The position numbers and the translations under genes are program-made. 64,000 bases of DNA from Streptomyces sp. NBC_00582. GTDB lineage: Bacteria; Actinomycetota; Actinomycetes; Streptomycetales; Streptomycetaceae. Positions 28,698-36,968 of this stretch are shown here, piece by piece. The notes under the pieces were generated by a model. The model worked only from the letters and a program-made list of their open reading frames with translations, searched no databases and was not told the DNA's origin. Every line of letters begins with the position of its first letter. Within the stretch, counting starts at the first letter, position 1. Location: positions 9,796,001-9,860,000 of the forward strand of contig NZ_CP107772.1 of assembly GCF_036345155.1 (NCBI RefSeq). The letters are read 5' to 3'.

Positions 28698-28730
28698 CTG
28701 CAATGAACCTGCAATGTCCCCGCAACGAAG
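28698..28730. repeat. Three tandem 11-bp repeats in the importer/IclR divergent region
   Basis: CTGCAATGAAC, CTGCAATGTCC and CCGCAACGAAG run head to tail. The 11-bp period places each copy on the same DNA face, as expected for repeated binding of one regulator. They lie 95 bp from the lipoprotein start and 43 bp from the IclR start. A further TTGCGCATCATGCAC lies just upstream (28678-28692). Confidence 0.5.
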
Positions 28731-28772
28731 GCGCGAAGCGACCCCTCGGCGTGGCGCTATGCTCGGCCCGCG

Positions 28773-29555
28773 ATGACCACCGACAGCAGCCTCAAACGCG
28801 GCCTGGCCGTGCTCCGACTCTTCGCCCAGCACCCGTCGCAGGACCCGCGCGGCCACACCGCCGCCGAGGTCGCCGCGCTGCTCGGCCGTGAACGCAGTCA
28901 GGTCTCCCGCATCCTGCGGAGCCTCGAGACGGCCCGGTTCCTGCGCCGTGATCCCGCGTCGCTGCGCTACTCCGTCGCATGGGAGCTGTACGCGCGTGCC
29001 CAGCAGATCACCGAGGCACGGCTGCGCCGGGACGGCCGTACCGCGCTGGAGGGCGTCGCCGCCGACACGGGGGAGTGCGCCTATCTGGGCGTCCTGCGGG
29101 GCGCCAGTTCGGTGACGATCCTCGAGTCGATGCCGTCGGCGCTGTCCTCGTTCGTTTCCTGGGTGGGCCGCGCCTATCCCGCCTATTGCAGCGACGCCGG
29201 ACAGGCCCTGCTCTTCGACGCGGACGACACCGAGGTCGCGGCCGTCCTCGCCCGCACCTCCTTCGTCCGCCACGGCCCCCATACGCCGACCGGCCTGGAC
29301 GACTTCCTGGCCCGGCTGGACGCGGCCCGCAAGCGCGGCTACTCGATCGTCGACCAGGAGGCCGAACCCGGCCTGTACTCGCTCGCCGCTCCGGTCAGGG
29401 ACTTCCGCGGGGAGATCGTCGCCGCGGTGCAGGTCGTCGGCCCCCGCCGCCGTCTGGAGCCGGCGACGGCGGCCTGTGCGGACTCGGTGGTCCGCTGGAG
29501 CGACTGGCTGACGGCCGCACTGCGCTCGACGGAGGAGGAGACGGGGCAGGGCTGA
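28773..29555 (+). CDS. IclR-family transcriptional regulator (importer/mmuM operon)
   Basis: A 260-residue IclR protein: N-terminal winged HTH (SLKRGLAVLRLFAQHPSQ; HTAAEVAALLGRERSQVSRI) and a C-terminal effector domain (ESMPSALSSFVSWVGRAYPA; RKRGYSIVDQEAEPGLYSLA; AAPVRDFRGEIVAAVQVVGP). It is divergent from the ABC-mmuM operon with helically phased repeats between, so it most likely regulates that operon. ATG 28773 is the first good start. Confidence 0.9.
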   Translation: MTTDSSLKRGLAVLRLFAQHPSQDPRGHTAAEVAALLGRERSQVSRILRSLETARFLRRDPASLRYSVAWELYARAQQITEARLRRDGRTALEGVAADTGECAYLGVLRGASSVTILESMPSALSSFVSWVGRAYPAYCSDAGQALLFDADDTEVAAVLARTSFVRHGPHTPTGLDDFLARLDAARKRGYSIVDQEAEPGLYSLAAPVRDFRGEIVAAVQVVGPRRRLEPATAACADSVVRWSDWLTAALRSTEEETGQG

Positions 29556-29587
29556 GCGTCCGTGGTCGGACGAGGTGCCGGCGAGGG

Positions 29588-30337
29588 TCAGCCCAGAAGG
29601 GAGGCCAGCCGTGCCGCCGCGTCCCCGATCGCCGCGATGATCTCGTCCCGGTCGTCCCTGGCCGCCGCATGCGGTACGACCGCGCTGACCGCCGCCACGA
29701 CGTCCCCGTGCGGATCCCGCACCGGCGCGGCGACCTCCAGCACGTCCTCGTCGTACTCGCCCTCGCACACCGCCACCCCGCGCCCGGCGTCCGCGGCGAC
29801 CCGTTCCAGCAGATCGTCCACCGTCCGCGGCGCGTAGGGGCCGCCCGCCCCGATGAAGTCCTCGCCGCCGAGGAGGTGTGCGACCTCCTCCCGCGCGTGG
29901 TCGAAGAGCAGCGCCCGCCCCGCCCCCGTGCACCAGACCGGGGTCAGCCGCCCCGCCCGCGCCCAGGAGAACTCGGCCCAGGCCGCCAGCTCGGCCCGCA
30001 CCGAGAGCACCATCGCTCCGCAGAGCACGTCCACGTACGCACACGCCCCGAACCGGACCACCAACCCCCGCAGCAGCGCCCGGCTTTCCACCCCCCAGGG
30101 ACCGGCCTGCGCCGCGACGGCCAGCAGCTTCGCCCCGGCGCGGAACTCGTGCCCGTCCCGGGCGAGTGTCCCGGTGTCGACCAGATCCCGCAGCAGCCGC
30201 GACGCCTGCCCCTTGTCCAGCCCGCTCTCCTCCGCCAGCCGGACCACACCGGGTCCCCCTCGGCTGTCGAGCTCCCCGCGGACCACCCGCTCCACCAGCC
30301 CGAGCCCTCGAGGCAGTGCACCCGTCGCCACGTCCAT
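29588..30337 (-). CDS. IclR-family transcriptional regulator
   Basis: A 249-residue second IclR protein, convergent with the first. HTH: LAEESGLDKGQASRLLRDLV; effector domain with PVWCTGAGRALLFDHAREEV and RGVAVCEGEYDEDVLEVAAP and VRDPHGDVVAAVSAVVP. ATG 30337 (MDVATGALPRGLGLVERVV) matches the usual family start; an upstream in-frame start adds unconserved residues. Its promoter side faces the sulfite oxidase leader region, so it may act there, perhaps on the GGTTCG dyad at 30438-30460 (inference). Confidence 0.87.
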   Translation of the reverse strand: MDVATGALPRGLGLVERVVRGELDSRGGPGVVRLAEESGLDKGQASRLLRDLVDTGTLARDGHEFRAGAKLLAVAAQAGPWGVESRALLRGLVVRFGACAYVDVLCGAMVLSVRAELAAWAEFSWARAGRLTPVWCTGAGRALLFDHAREEVAHLLGGEDFIGAGGPYAPRTVDDLLERVAADAGRGVAVCEGEYDEDVLEVAAPVRDPHGDVVAAVSAVVPHAAARDDRDEIIAAIGDAAARLASLLG

Positions 30338-30437
30338 GCGCCGGATGCTACAGAGTCCGGAGGAGACCGTCGGCGCCAGGACCGGGGCGATCGCCCCCAC
30401 AGTCCGCGCACCCGGTGCTCAACTGCCCCGCACATCA

Positions 30438-30472
30438 GGTTCGTTGACAGTGGTCGAACCACGTGCTTCCAT
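30438..30472 (+). promoter_or_regulatory. Promoter and dyad before the sulfite oxidase leader peptide
   Basis: TTGACA at 30444-30449 with a TTCCAT at 30467-30472 (17-bp spacer) ends 6 bp before the leader ATG, again predicting a leaderless mRNA. GGTTCG-N11-CGAACC (30438-30460) is a perfect 6-bp-arm inverted repeat enclosing the -35, so a repressor site is plausible. Confidence 0.5.
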
Positions 30473-30478
30473 CCCGTC

Positions 30479-30562
30479 ATGCTTCCGCAGGAACCGCTGA
30501 CCCGTCGCCGCGCCGTGGACCTCGTCCGCGTGGCCGCCGCGCTGTGTCGGTTCCCCGGCTGA
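30479..30562 (+). CDS. Cysteine-containing regulatory leader peptide (27 aa)
   Basis: ATG 30479 opens a 27-codon frame with RRRAVDLVRVAAALCR near its end. This is the same R..VDL.RV.SALCR signature as the leader at 22119. It has a single Cys codon four residues before the last sense codon. It sits 142 bp upstream of the sulfite oxidase gene, where control by cysteine supply makes sense, because the enzyme removes sulfite. No ribosome binding site precedes the ATG. Confidence 0.75.
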   Translation: MLPQEPLTRRRAVDLVRVAAALCRFPG

Positions 30563-30704
30563 TCGACCTTCTCCCGCTTCCCTGCCTCAACGTCCGTGTC
30601 GCGCCAGCGCCGTGGGTCTCCGACATCCTGCGAGGCCCCCCGATGCGCGTCGGCTGGTGCGCTCTGCCCGAGCACTCTCCCTCCCTCCACCCGACGGGAC
30701 TGCC

Positions 30705-31976
30705 ATGTCTGCTGCCGGCTCCGCCGCCCACCACGAGATCGCCTACGACCGCCGCAGGCTGCGCCAGTGGCTCGCCGGGGAGGCCAGAGCGGACGGGGTC
30801 ACCCGGCGCCGGCTGCTGACCCTGCTGGCCGCGAAGGCCACCGCCACCGCGCTCCCGGTGAGGAATCCGGCTGTCGCCGCCGGCTCGCCGATCGTCAAGC
30901 CGTTGCCGCCCGAGTGGTTCATCCCCCGCGGGACCAACGCCGAGACCCGCTGGGAGGCGTTGCGCGGAACAGGCCATCACACCCCCAACGCCCTGTTCTT
31001 CGTCCGCAACCACACCGCGACGCCCGTCCTGGACGCCGCCGACTGGCGGCTGAGGCTGTGGGGTGACGGGCTGCGCGGCACACCCGCCGAGGACAAGCCG
31101 GTGGAGTTCGGGTACGACGATCTGCGCGCCCTGCCCGCCGTCACGCGCACCGCGTTCGTCGAGTGCGCCGGAAACGGACGCAGCTTCTACACGACCCAGC
31201 AGAACGAGACGGTCACCGGCACCGCCTGGACGCTGGGCGCGGTGGGGGTCGCGCGCTGGCGCGGGGTGCGCCTGGCCGACGTACTGCGCAGGGCCGGGCT
31301 GTCCCCGTACGCCGTGGACGTGCAGCCCCGTGGCCTGGACGCCGAGTACGTCAGCGGCGGCGAGAGCCTCGGCCGGGTGCGCCGCCCGCTGCCCGTGGCC
31401 AAGGCTCTGGACGACGTGCTGCTCGCCTACGAGATGAACGGCGAGCCGCTTCCGTACGACCACGGCTACCCGGTGCGGGTGCTCGTGCCCTCCTGGGTGG
31501 GGATCGCCTCGATCAAATGGGTCGGCGACATCGAGGTCTCCGCGCAACCGCTGTACTCGCCGTGGAACACCACCTTCTACCGGCTGTTCGGCTCCGCCTA
31601 CCCCGCGCAGGGCAGTGCGCCGCTGACCCGGCAGACGATCAAGAGCGCCTTCGAGCTGGCGAGTGGTGCGACGTTCCCGGTGGGGGAGAGCCAGGTGCTG
31701 CACGGCCGGTCCTGGTCGGGCGCGGGCGCCGTCGCGCGGGTCGACGTCAGCACCGACGGCGGGACGAACTGGCGGCGGGCCCGACTTCACGACCGACCGC
31801 GTTCCGGAACCTGGACCCGCTGGTCCGTCCCGTGGACGCCTGGCACGCCCGGACCGACGCACTTGCTGGCCCGCGCCACCGACACGGCGGGCCGCCACCA
31901 GCCGGACGCCGCGGTGCCCAACACGCAGGGCTATCTCTTCGACGCGGTGGTGCGCCACCCGGTCACCGTGCTGTGA
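30705..31976 (+). CDS. Molybdopterin-dependent sulfite oxidase family enzyme
   Basis: A 423-residue SUOX-fold oxidoreductase likely oxidising sulfite to sulfate. The Mo-ligand Cys lies in FVECAGNGRSF (C154). Dimerisation-domain features are seen at the C-terminus (VSTDGGTNWRRARL). A twin-arginine-like motif TRRRLLTLLA at residues 33-42 follows a long N-region and precedes AVAAGSP, so Tat export is plausible, though the hydrophobic core is short. ATG 30705 was chosen because upstream codons are unconserved. The preceding Cys leader ties it to sulfur regulation. No heme domain is present, so a separate cytochrome would accept the electrons. Confidence 0.92.
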   Translation: MSAAGSAAHHEIAYDRRRLRQWLAGEARADGVTRRRLLTLLAAKATATALPVRNPAVAAGSPIVKPLPPEWFIPRGTNAETRWEALRGTGHHTPNALFFVRNHTATPVLDAADWRLRLWGDGLRGTPAEDKPVEFGYDDLRALPAVTRTAFVECAGNGRSFYTTQQNETVTGTAWTLGAVGVARWRGVRLADVLRRAGLSPYAVDVQPRGLDAEYVSGGESLGRVRRPLPVAKALDDVLLAYEMNGEPLPYDHGYPVRVLVPSWVGIASIKWVGDIEVSAQPLYSPWNTTFYRLFGSAYPAQGSAPLTRQTIKSAFELASGATFPVGESQVLHGRSWSGAGAVARVDVSTDGGTNWRRARLHDRPRSGTWTRWSVPWTPGTPGPTHLLARATDTAGRHQPDAAVPNTQGYLFDAVVRHPVTVL

Positions 31977-32064
31977 CCCACGCCGTCGCCGCTTGGCGCA
32001 CGGCGGCATCGGCCGTGAGCACGGGCCACTGCCCCAGGTCCCGGACGTCGTCCACATCTGCGAG

Positions 32065-33096
32065 CTACTGGATGCTCCAGCGGTGCGGATGCTCGGGATC
32101 GTCGGGGCAGGCGAAGACGTTGAGCTCACCCCAGCGGCCCACCGTGACCTCCGTCGGGGTGGCACACCCGTACGTGGGCCGGTTCTGGTCCTCCAGCGGC
32201 CTCCAGCTTCCGCTGCCGCCGTCCCACTCCGAGCTGTCGACGGTCAGCAGCAGGCGCATCGGTGCCCTACATGTCAGGCAGTCCATGGGATACGGGTCGG
32301 TCGCGTGCCAGGACGCGAAGCCGCCCACGCGCCAGCCGGGCGGAATGGACAGGTCGTACTGGTAGCCGATCGGCTCTGTCGTGTCCCCGTCCTCCGACTC
32401 CTCGGCCTCCTCCTCGAGCGCTTCCTCCCAGGCGTCGATCCGGGCGCACAACTCCTCGGGCAGCAGGCCGGCGAACGGGTAGGTGACCACCTGCTCCGGA
32501 TGCAGCACACAGGGCTCGGGCAGGAAGCCGTCGCCCCCGACGACCGGCGGCAGGGGTGGCGTCGTCAGGGCCTCACCGACCTCCCACGACCGCCGCCAGC
32601 GCAGGTGCAGCCGCAGGCCGTACCGGCTCGGGCCGTGCGCGGCGAAGGGACACCAGAACACTTGAAGCAGATCGCAGTCGCCCGGCCCCGCCGGCAGGTC
32701 GGGCACATCCCGCCGGTACAGCTGCGCGAGGCCGATCATCGGCAGCGGGTCGGTCTCGGATGCGCCGGGGATCCGGTGTTCCCGGTGCAACTCGCCCAGC
32801 AGCTCCCGTTCCTCGTCCGTCGGGCCGGGAGCCTGCTCGCGGGCCCACGCGGAAGCCAGAACCTGCCGATAGCGGTGGATGTCGGCCGGTCGTCGACCGC
32901 GTCCACGGCCGTGGGCCTCGCCGCACACCGGCCACGGCTCGTCCGCCGGCCACAGCATGGGACCGCCCACGGAGCTCGCCGACACGTCCGGTCTGCCCGG
33001 CCGGGGATGGAGCCGCGTTGTCGTCCCCCGAAACGCGGCCAGTTCAGGAAAGAGCGCCTCGACAACGAGCGGGCGCGGGGGCGTGGTCCTCGTCAT
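32065..33096 (-). CDS. DUF1963-like protein
   Basis: A 343-residue soluble protein resembling the DUF1963/YwqG group: the GGPMLWPADEPWPVCGE block near the N-terminus, PMIGLAQLYRRDVPDLPAGP, CDLLQVFWCPF and a C-terminal WHATDPYPMDCLTCRAPMRL with two Cys. The molecular function of the group is unknown. An acidic stretch (EEALEEEAEESEDGD) sits in the middle. It is transcribed alone towards the sulfite oxidase gene. Start ATG 33096. Confidence 0.75.
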   Translation of the reverse strand: MTRTTPPRPLVVEALFPELAAFRGTTTRLHPRPGRPDVSASSVGGPMLWPADEPWPVCGEAHGRGRGRRPADIHRYRQVLASAWAREQAPGPTDEERELLGELHREHRIPGASETDPLPMIGLAQLYRRDVPDLPAGPGDCDLLQVFWCPFAAHGPSRYGLRLHLRWRRSWEVGEALTTPPLPPVVGGDGFLPEPCVLHPEQVVTYPFAGLLPEELCARIDAWEEALEEEAEESEDGDTTEPIGYQYDLSIPPGWRVGGFASWHATDPYPMDCLTCRAPMRLLLTVDSSEWDGGSGSWRPLEDQNRPTYGCATPTEVTVGRWGELNVFACPDDPEHPHRWSIQ

Positions 33097-33252
33097 GGAC
33101 GCGACCTTAGACGGGCGTTGCCGGAACCCGTCCTCAAGGGCTGTGCATGCGCGGGCCTTCTGTCCAGAACGGGAAATTCTCGCCGAAACCGCCATCCCAT
33201 ACCGGGGGTCGCCCGTATGTCCTAGTGAACCGGCGAGATGAAGGGAAAGACC

Positions 33253-33390
33253 ATGTCCCTGTTCAGTCACCTGGCCCCCGCCAAGAGGCACTCCAAGGGC
33301 AGGAAGTCCACGACCACCATGAAGGGGAAGACGTCCCACCACCACCGCAAAAACCACCGTCGCACCTCCAGCACCGGCACGCACAAGTGA
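33253..33390 (+). CDS. Small basic His-rich protein (45 aa)
   Basis: ATG 33253 preceded by AAGGGAAAGA encodes 45 residues starting MSLFSHLAPAKRHSKGRKST and containing TSHHHRKNHRRT. Composition is extremely basic (Lys/Arg/His about 40%) with many Ser/Thr and no hydrophobic segment after residue 8, so it is intrinsically disordered or nucleic-acid/metal binding. It lies 74 bp upstream of the ABC exporter-kinase-sigma-antisigma operon, on the same strand. It could be an exported cationic peptide, a small RNA-polymerase or DNA-binding protein, or unrelated. No family was recognised. Confidence 0.6.
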   Translation: MSLFSHLAPAKRHSKGRKSTTTMKGKTSHHHRKNHRRTSSTGTHK

Positions 33391-33464
33391 CGCCGGCGTC
33401 CCTCGGCGGCCGGTGGGTGTGAGCTCCCGGTCGTCGTAGGACACCCTGGTGAGTCGCGGTTTCC

Positions 33465-35375
33465 GTGAAACTCCGCCGTCGCAGTGCCCGCAGTGCCCGC
33501 AGCGCCCGCAGCGCCGCCCCGTTCGCGGCGCTGCGGCGGTCGCTGACGGTCGCCGAGCCGGAGGGGGAGCAACTGGTCGCCGCCGCGCCGGCACTGCCGG
33601 TGCGGCAGGTCTTCCGGCGGTTCTGGCCGTACACGCGCGGCGGCCGGAGGTGGCTGCTGCCCCTCGTCGCCTTCTGTGTCGTGGGCCCCGCCATCGACGC
33701 GGCCGAGATCTGGCTGTTCAAGGTGGTGGTGGACGAGGTCCTCGTCCAGCGCGATCTCGGCCCGTTCCTGCCGATCGCCCTGGCGTACGTCGGGCTCGGC
33801 GTCGCTTCGGGTCTCGTGTCGTTCGCCGACGACGTGACCTCCGTCTGGGTCGGCGAGCGCTTCCTGCTCGCCCTCAGGGCGGACGTCTTCCGGCACATGC
33901 AGAGCCTCTCCCTCGGCTTCTTCGAACGACGCAGGCTGGGCGACGTTCTGGCCCGGGTCACCGGCGACGTCGACGCAGTCGAGACGTTCCTGCTGTCGGG
34001 CGTGGCCCAGGCCCTGTGGTACGTGATGCGGCTGGGTATCTTCCTGGGCATGCTCTTCTACCTGAGCTGGGACCTGACGCTGTTCGCCCTCGTGATCGTG
34101 CCCCTGTTCTGGTGCGCGGCCCGCTACTTCTCCCGGCTGGTGAAGGCCGCCTCCCGGGAACGCCGCCGGCGCAGCGGTTCGGTCAGCGCCGTCGCCGAGG
34201 AGGTCCTGGGCAACATCGCGCTCGTACAGGCGTACAACCGCCAGGAGTGGGAGCAGAGCAGGTTCCAACGCGAGATCCTCGGGCGGTACCACGCCACCAT
34301 GGCCTCGACCAGGATCCGTGCCGTCTTCGGGCCGCTCGTCGACCTCGTCGAGCTGAGCGGGGCACTGCTGGTGATGGGCCTGGGCACCTGGCAGCTGGCC
34401 AGTGGCCGTCTCACCCTGGGCGAACTTCTGGTCTTCCTGGCCCTGATCGGCAAGCTCTACGGCCCGATCCGGGGCATGTCCCACCTGACCAGCACCTTCT
34501 ACGCGGCCTCCGCCGCCGCGGAGCGCATAGTCGAACTGCTCGACCAGCGTCCGTCGGTGCGTGAGGTCCCCCGACCCGCCCTCCTCGGGCGCGCTCGCGG
34601 GCAGGTGGAGTTCGACGCCGTCGGCTTCACCTATCCGGAGACCGACCGGCCCGCGCTGAGCGACGTGTCGTTGTGCGTGGAGCCCGGACAGACCCTGGCG
34701 CTGGTCGGGGCCAGTGGCGCGGGGAAGTCCACCGTCGCCAAACTCCTGCTGCGCTTCCACGACCCCGACCACGGCGCCGTCCGGCTGGACGGAGCGGACC
34801 TGAGGACCCTGCGGCTGGCCGACGTCCGCGACAGCGTGGCCGTGGTGCTCCAGGAGACACTCGTCCTGCACGGCACCGTCCGCGAGAACATCCTCTACGG
34901 CCGTCCGGACGCCGACGAGCGGGAGGTCGTCGAGGCGGCCCGCGCCGCGGACGCGCACGACTTCGTCACCGCTCTGCCCGAGGGGTACGACACCGTCGTG
35001 GGCCAGCGCGGCAGGCTGCTGTCCGGAGGCCAGCGCCAGCGCCTCGCGATCGCCCGGGCCATGATCCGCGACGCGCCCGTCCTCGTTCTGGACGAGCCGA
35101 CCACCGGCCTGGACGCCGCATCGGGCCGACGTGTCATGGAGCCGCTGCGCCGGCTCATGGCCGGACGCACCACGATCGTCATCTCCCACAACCTGCTCAC
35201 CGTCCGCGACGCCACCCGCATCCTGATGCTGGACCACGGCCGGATCGTCGAGCAGGGGACCCATCATGACCTGCTGCGGAGCGGCAAGGCCTACGCCCGG
35301 CTGTACCGGCTGCACGCTCCCGCGGACCCGGCCACCAGGGTCTTCACCCCGTCCACGACCAAGGCATTCCCATGA
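33465..35375 (+). CDS. ABC exporter (fused transmembrane and ATPase domains)
   Basis: A 636-residue half-transporter, expected to dimerise. Residues about 65-345 hold six membrane helices (WLLPLVAFCVVGPAIDA; ALWYVMRLGIFLGMLFYL). The nucleotide-binding domain follows: Walker A GASGAGKST, Q-loop VAVVLQETLVLHG, signature LSGGQRQRLAIARAM, Walker B VLVLDEPTTGLD, H-loop ISHNL. It begins at GTG 33465; its first codons contain a 9-bp tandem repeat giving (ARS)n, RSARSARSAR. It overlaps the kinase-like gene by 4 bp. Similar exporters move lipids, peptides or drugs; the substrate is unknown, although the small basic protein just upstream is a candidate. Confidence 0.93.
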   Translation: MKLRRRSARSARSARSAAPFAALRRSLTVAEPEGEQLVAAAPALPVRQVFRRFWPYTRGGRRWLLPLVAFCVVGPAIDAAEIWLFKVVVDEVLVQRDLGPFLPIALAYVGLGVASGLVSFADDVTSVWVGERFLLALRADVFRHMQSLSLGFFERRRLGDVLARVTGDVDAVETFLLSGVAQALWYVMRLGIFLGMLFYLSWDLTLFALVIVPLFWCAARYFSRLVKAASRERRRRSGSVSAVAEEVLGNIALVQAYNRQEWEQSRFQREILGRYHATMASTRIRAVFGPLVDLVELSGALLVMGLGTWQLASGRLTLGELLVFLALIGKLYGPIRGMSHLTSTFYAASAAAERIVELLDQRPSVREVPRPALLGRARGQVEFDAVGFTYPETDRPALSDVSLCVEPGQTLALVGASGAGKSTVAKLLLRFHDPDHGAVRLDGADLRTLRLADVRDSVAVVLQETLVLHGTVRENILYGRPDADEREVVEAARAADAHDFVTALPEGYDTVVGQRGRLLSGGQRQRLAIARAMIRDAPVLVLDEPTTGLDAASGRRVMEPLRRLMAGRTTIVISHNLLTVRDATRILMLDHGRIVEQGTHHDLLRSGKAYARLYRLHAPADPATRVFTPSTTKAFP

Positions 35376-36427
35376 GCCGTCCGCACCTCGCCACGCCACC
35401 GGCGGTCTCCCGGCACCGGACCGCCCCGCCGCCCGCGCCCCTGCCCCCGGGGGCGAGACCGGTCCCCGGCTACGAGATCCTGGCCCCTCTGACCAGGACC
35501 GGCTGGCTCGACGTGTACGACGCCTGGAGCGATGAGCGGGACTGCCGCTGCCTGCTGAAGACACTGCGCGCGGACCGCCGGCACGAACCGCGGCTGCGTG
35601 AACGGCTCCTGCGTGAGGGCCGCTGGCTCCAGGCGTTCAGCCACCCGCATCTGGTCCGCGCGTACGAGACCGTGGAGACGCCCGAGCCCTTCGTCGTCCT
35701 GGAGACTCTGACCGGCGAGACCGTCTCCCACCTCATCGGCCGCCTGCGGCGCCGGCTCGCCGCCCATGACGTGGCCTTCCTGGGCCTGCACCTGTGCTCC
35801 GCTCTGCACTACCTGCACGGCCGGGACCTGCTGCACCTGGACGTGAAGCCCTCGAACGTGATCATCGACTGCCGGCGCGCCAAGCTCCTGGACCTCAGCG
35901 TCGCCCGCCCGCCGGGGCCCGCGCCCGCCGGCATCGGCACCCCCTGTTATCTCGCCCCCGAGCAGGCACGGGGAGCCGGACTGTCCGCCGCCGCGGATGT
36001 CTGGGGGGTGGGCATCACCCTGTACGAGGTCGCCACCGGTGACCTTCCCTTCCCGGAGATCACCGCCACCACGACGGACGGAGAACCACCCGGTGGCGCC
36101 GCCCCGTCCGCGTCCACGAGCCCGGGTGGCACCTACGGCCGACGGCGCCGCTACCCGCAGCTGGAGGGCCGGGCCGCGCCGGTGGGCACCCTGCGCCGGC
36201 TGCCGGGGGCGCTCGCCACCGCTGTCGACGCCTGCCTGGAACCGGACCCCACCGCCCGGCCGGACATCGGTTCCCTCGCCGCGGCGTTCGACGCGCTGCT
36301 GCCCTCCCACCGCAGGGACGTGGAACCCGAGGCATCCGGGTCGGGCCTCGCACAATCTTTCGGCGAGGATATTACGTATGAGAGATATGCACCATATGGG
36401 GCTTTCTCTGGAGTGGATGCCCGATGA
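35372..36427 (+). CDS. Ser/Thr protein kinase-like protein with a degenerate nucleotide loop
   Basis: A 351-residue Hanks-type kinase domain without a transmembrane or extracellular sensor region. Present: catalytic Lys K63 (CRCLLKTLR), the catalytic loop HLDVKPSN (155-162, D157) and APE-like LAPEQAR. Altered: the glycine-rich loop reads LTRTGWLDVYDA with a single Gly, and DFG reads DLS (174-176), keeping the Asp. It may be active with unusual ATP binding or act as a scaffold. It is coupled to the ABC exporter (ATGA overlap), and its last 50 bp overlap the sigma factor start. This arrangement suggests a signalling link between exporter and sigma control. Confidence 0.87.
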   Translation: MSRPHLATPPAVSRHRTAPPPAPLPPGARPVPGYEILAPLTRTGWLDVYDAWSDERDCRCLLKTLRADRRHEPRLRERLLREGRWLQAFSHPHLVRAYETVETPEPFVVLETLTGETVSHLIGRLRRRLAAHDVAFLGLHLCSALHYLHGRDLLHLDVKPSNVIIDCRRAKLLDLSVARPPGPAPAGIGTPCYLAPEQARGAGLSAAADVWGVGITLYEVATGDLPFPEITATTTDGEPPGGAAPSASTSPGGTYGRRRRYPQLEGRAAPVGTLRRLPGALATAVDACLEPDPTARPDIGSLAAAFDALLPSHRRDVEPEASGSGLAQSFGEDITYERYAPYGAFSGVDAR

Positions 36428-36968
36428 CGCGCTGCTGGCGGGGCTGACGACCGACGACCCCGAGTTCGCGGTGGCGTTCGTCCGCCGGTTCCAGCACAAG
36501 GTCTACGGGGTGGCCATGACGGTCACCGGCGACGCCCAGCTCGCCGAGGACGTGGCCCAACAGACCTTCGAACAGGCCTGGCGCCACGCCCAGGTCTACG
36601 ATTCACGCCGCGGATCGGTCCGTACCTGGGTGACGGCCATCGCCCACAACCTGGCGATCGACGCCGTACGCTCCCGTCGGGCCGTCCCCGTCGACCCCAG
36701 CCGGATGGCGCCCCTGCTGGAAGCGACCACCGACACCCCCGAGCGACTGGCGGTGGCCGACGAGGACTCGGCCGAGTTGCGGCGGGCGATCGCCGAGCTG
36801 CCGGCGGGACAGGCCCGCGCCATCGTCATGGCCGGCGTCTACGGAATGACCGCGCAGCAGGTGGCTGACCTGGAACAGGTCCCCCTCGGCACCGCCAAGA
36901 CCCGTATCAGAACGGCGCTGGCCAAGCTGCGCAAGGCGCTCACGCACCGGCAGGACACGCCGTCATGA
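36378..36968 (+). CDS. ECF-type RNA polymerase sigma factor
   Basis: A 196-residue sigma factor: region 2 at about residues 27-100 (EFAVAFVRRFQHKVYGVAMT; RTWVTAIAHNLAIDAVRSRR) and region 4 at about 135-190 (ELPAGQARAIVMAGVYGMTA; LGTAKTRIRTALAKLRKAL). ATG 36378 overlaps the kinase gene by 50 bp; ATG 36396 is an alternative. The DNA around the start (36370-36400, with ATATTACGTATG and CATATG) is strikingly AT-rich for this genome, which may aid translation initiation or mark a promoter. It is immediately followed by its anti-sigma gene (4-bp overlap). Confidence 0.93.
   Translation: MRDMHHMGLSLEWMPDDALLAGLTTDDPEFAVAFVRRFQHKVYGVAMTVTGDAQLAEDVAQQTFEQAWRHAQVYDSRRGSVRTWVTAIAHNLAIDAVRSRRAVPVDPSRMAPLLEATTDTPERLAVADEDSAELRRAIAELPAGQARAIVMAGVYGMTAQQVADLEQVPLGTAKTRIRTALAKLRKALTHRQDTPS

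Noticed and set aside
28647..30044. A 465-codon minus-strand frame opposite the IclR gene at 28773
   Set aside because: The plus-strand IclR protein has a full HTH and effector domain; the antisense product has no known features.
33479..33520. Tandem 9-bp repeats considered as a CRISPR or iteron array
   Set aside because: Only a few direct 9-mers without spacers, lying inside the exporter coding start and encoding RSA repeats.
33267..35564. A 765-codon minus-strand frame over the ABC exporter
   Set aside because: It is antisense to an exporter with all ABC motifs; the product is low-complexity and domainless.
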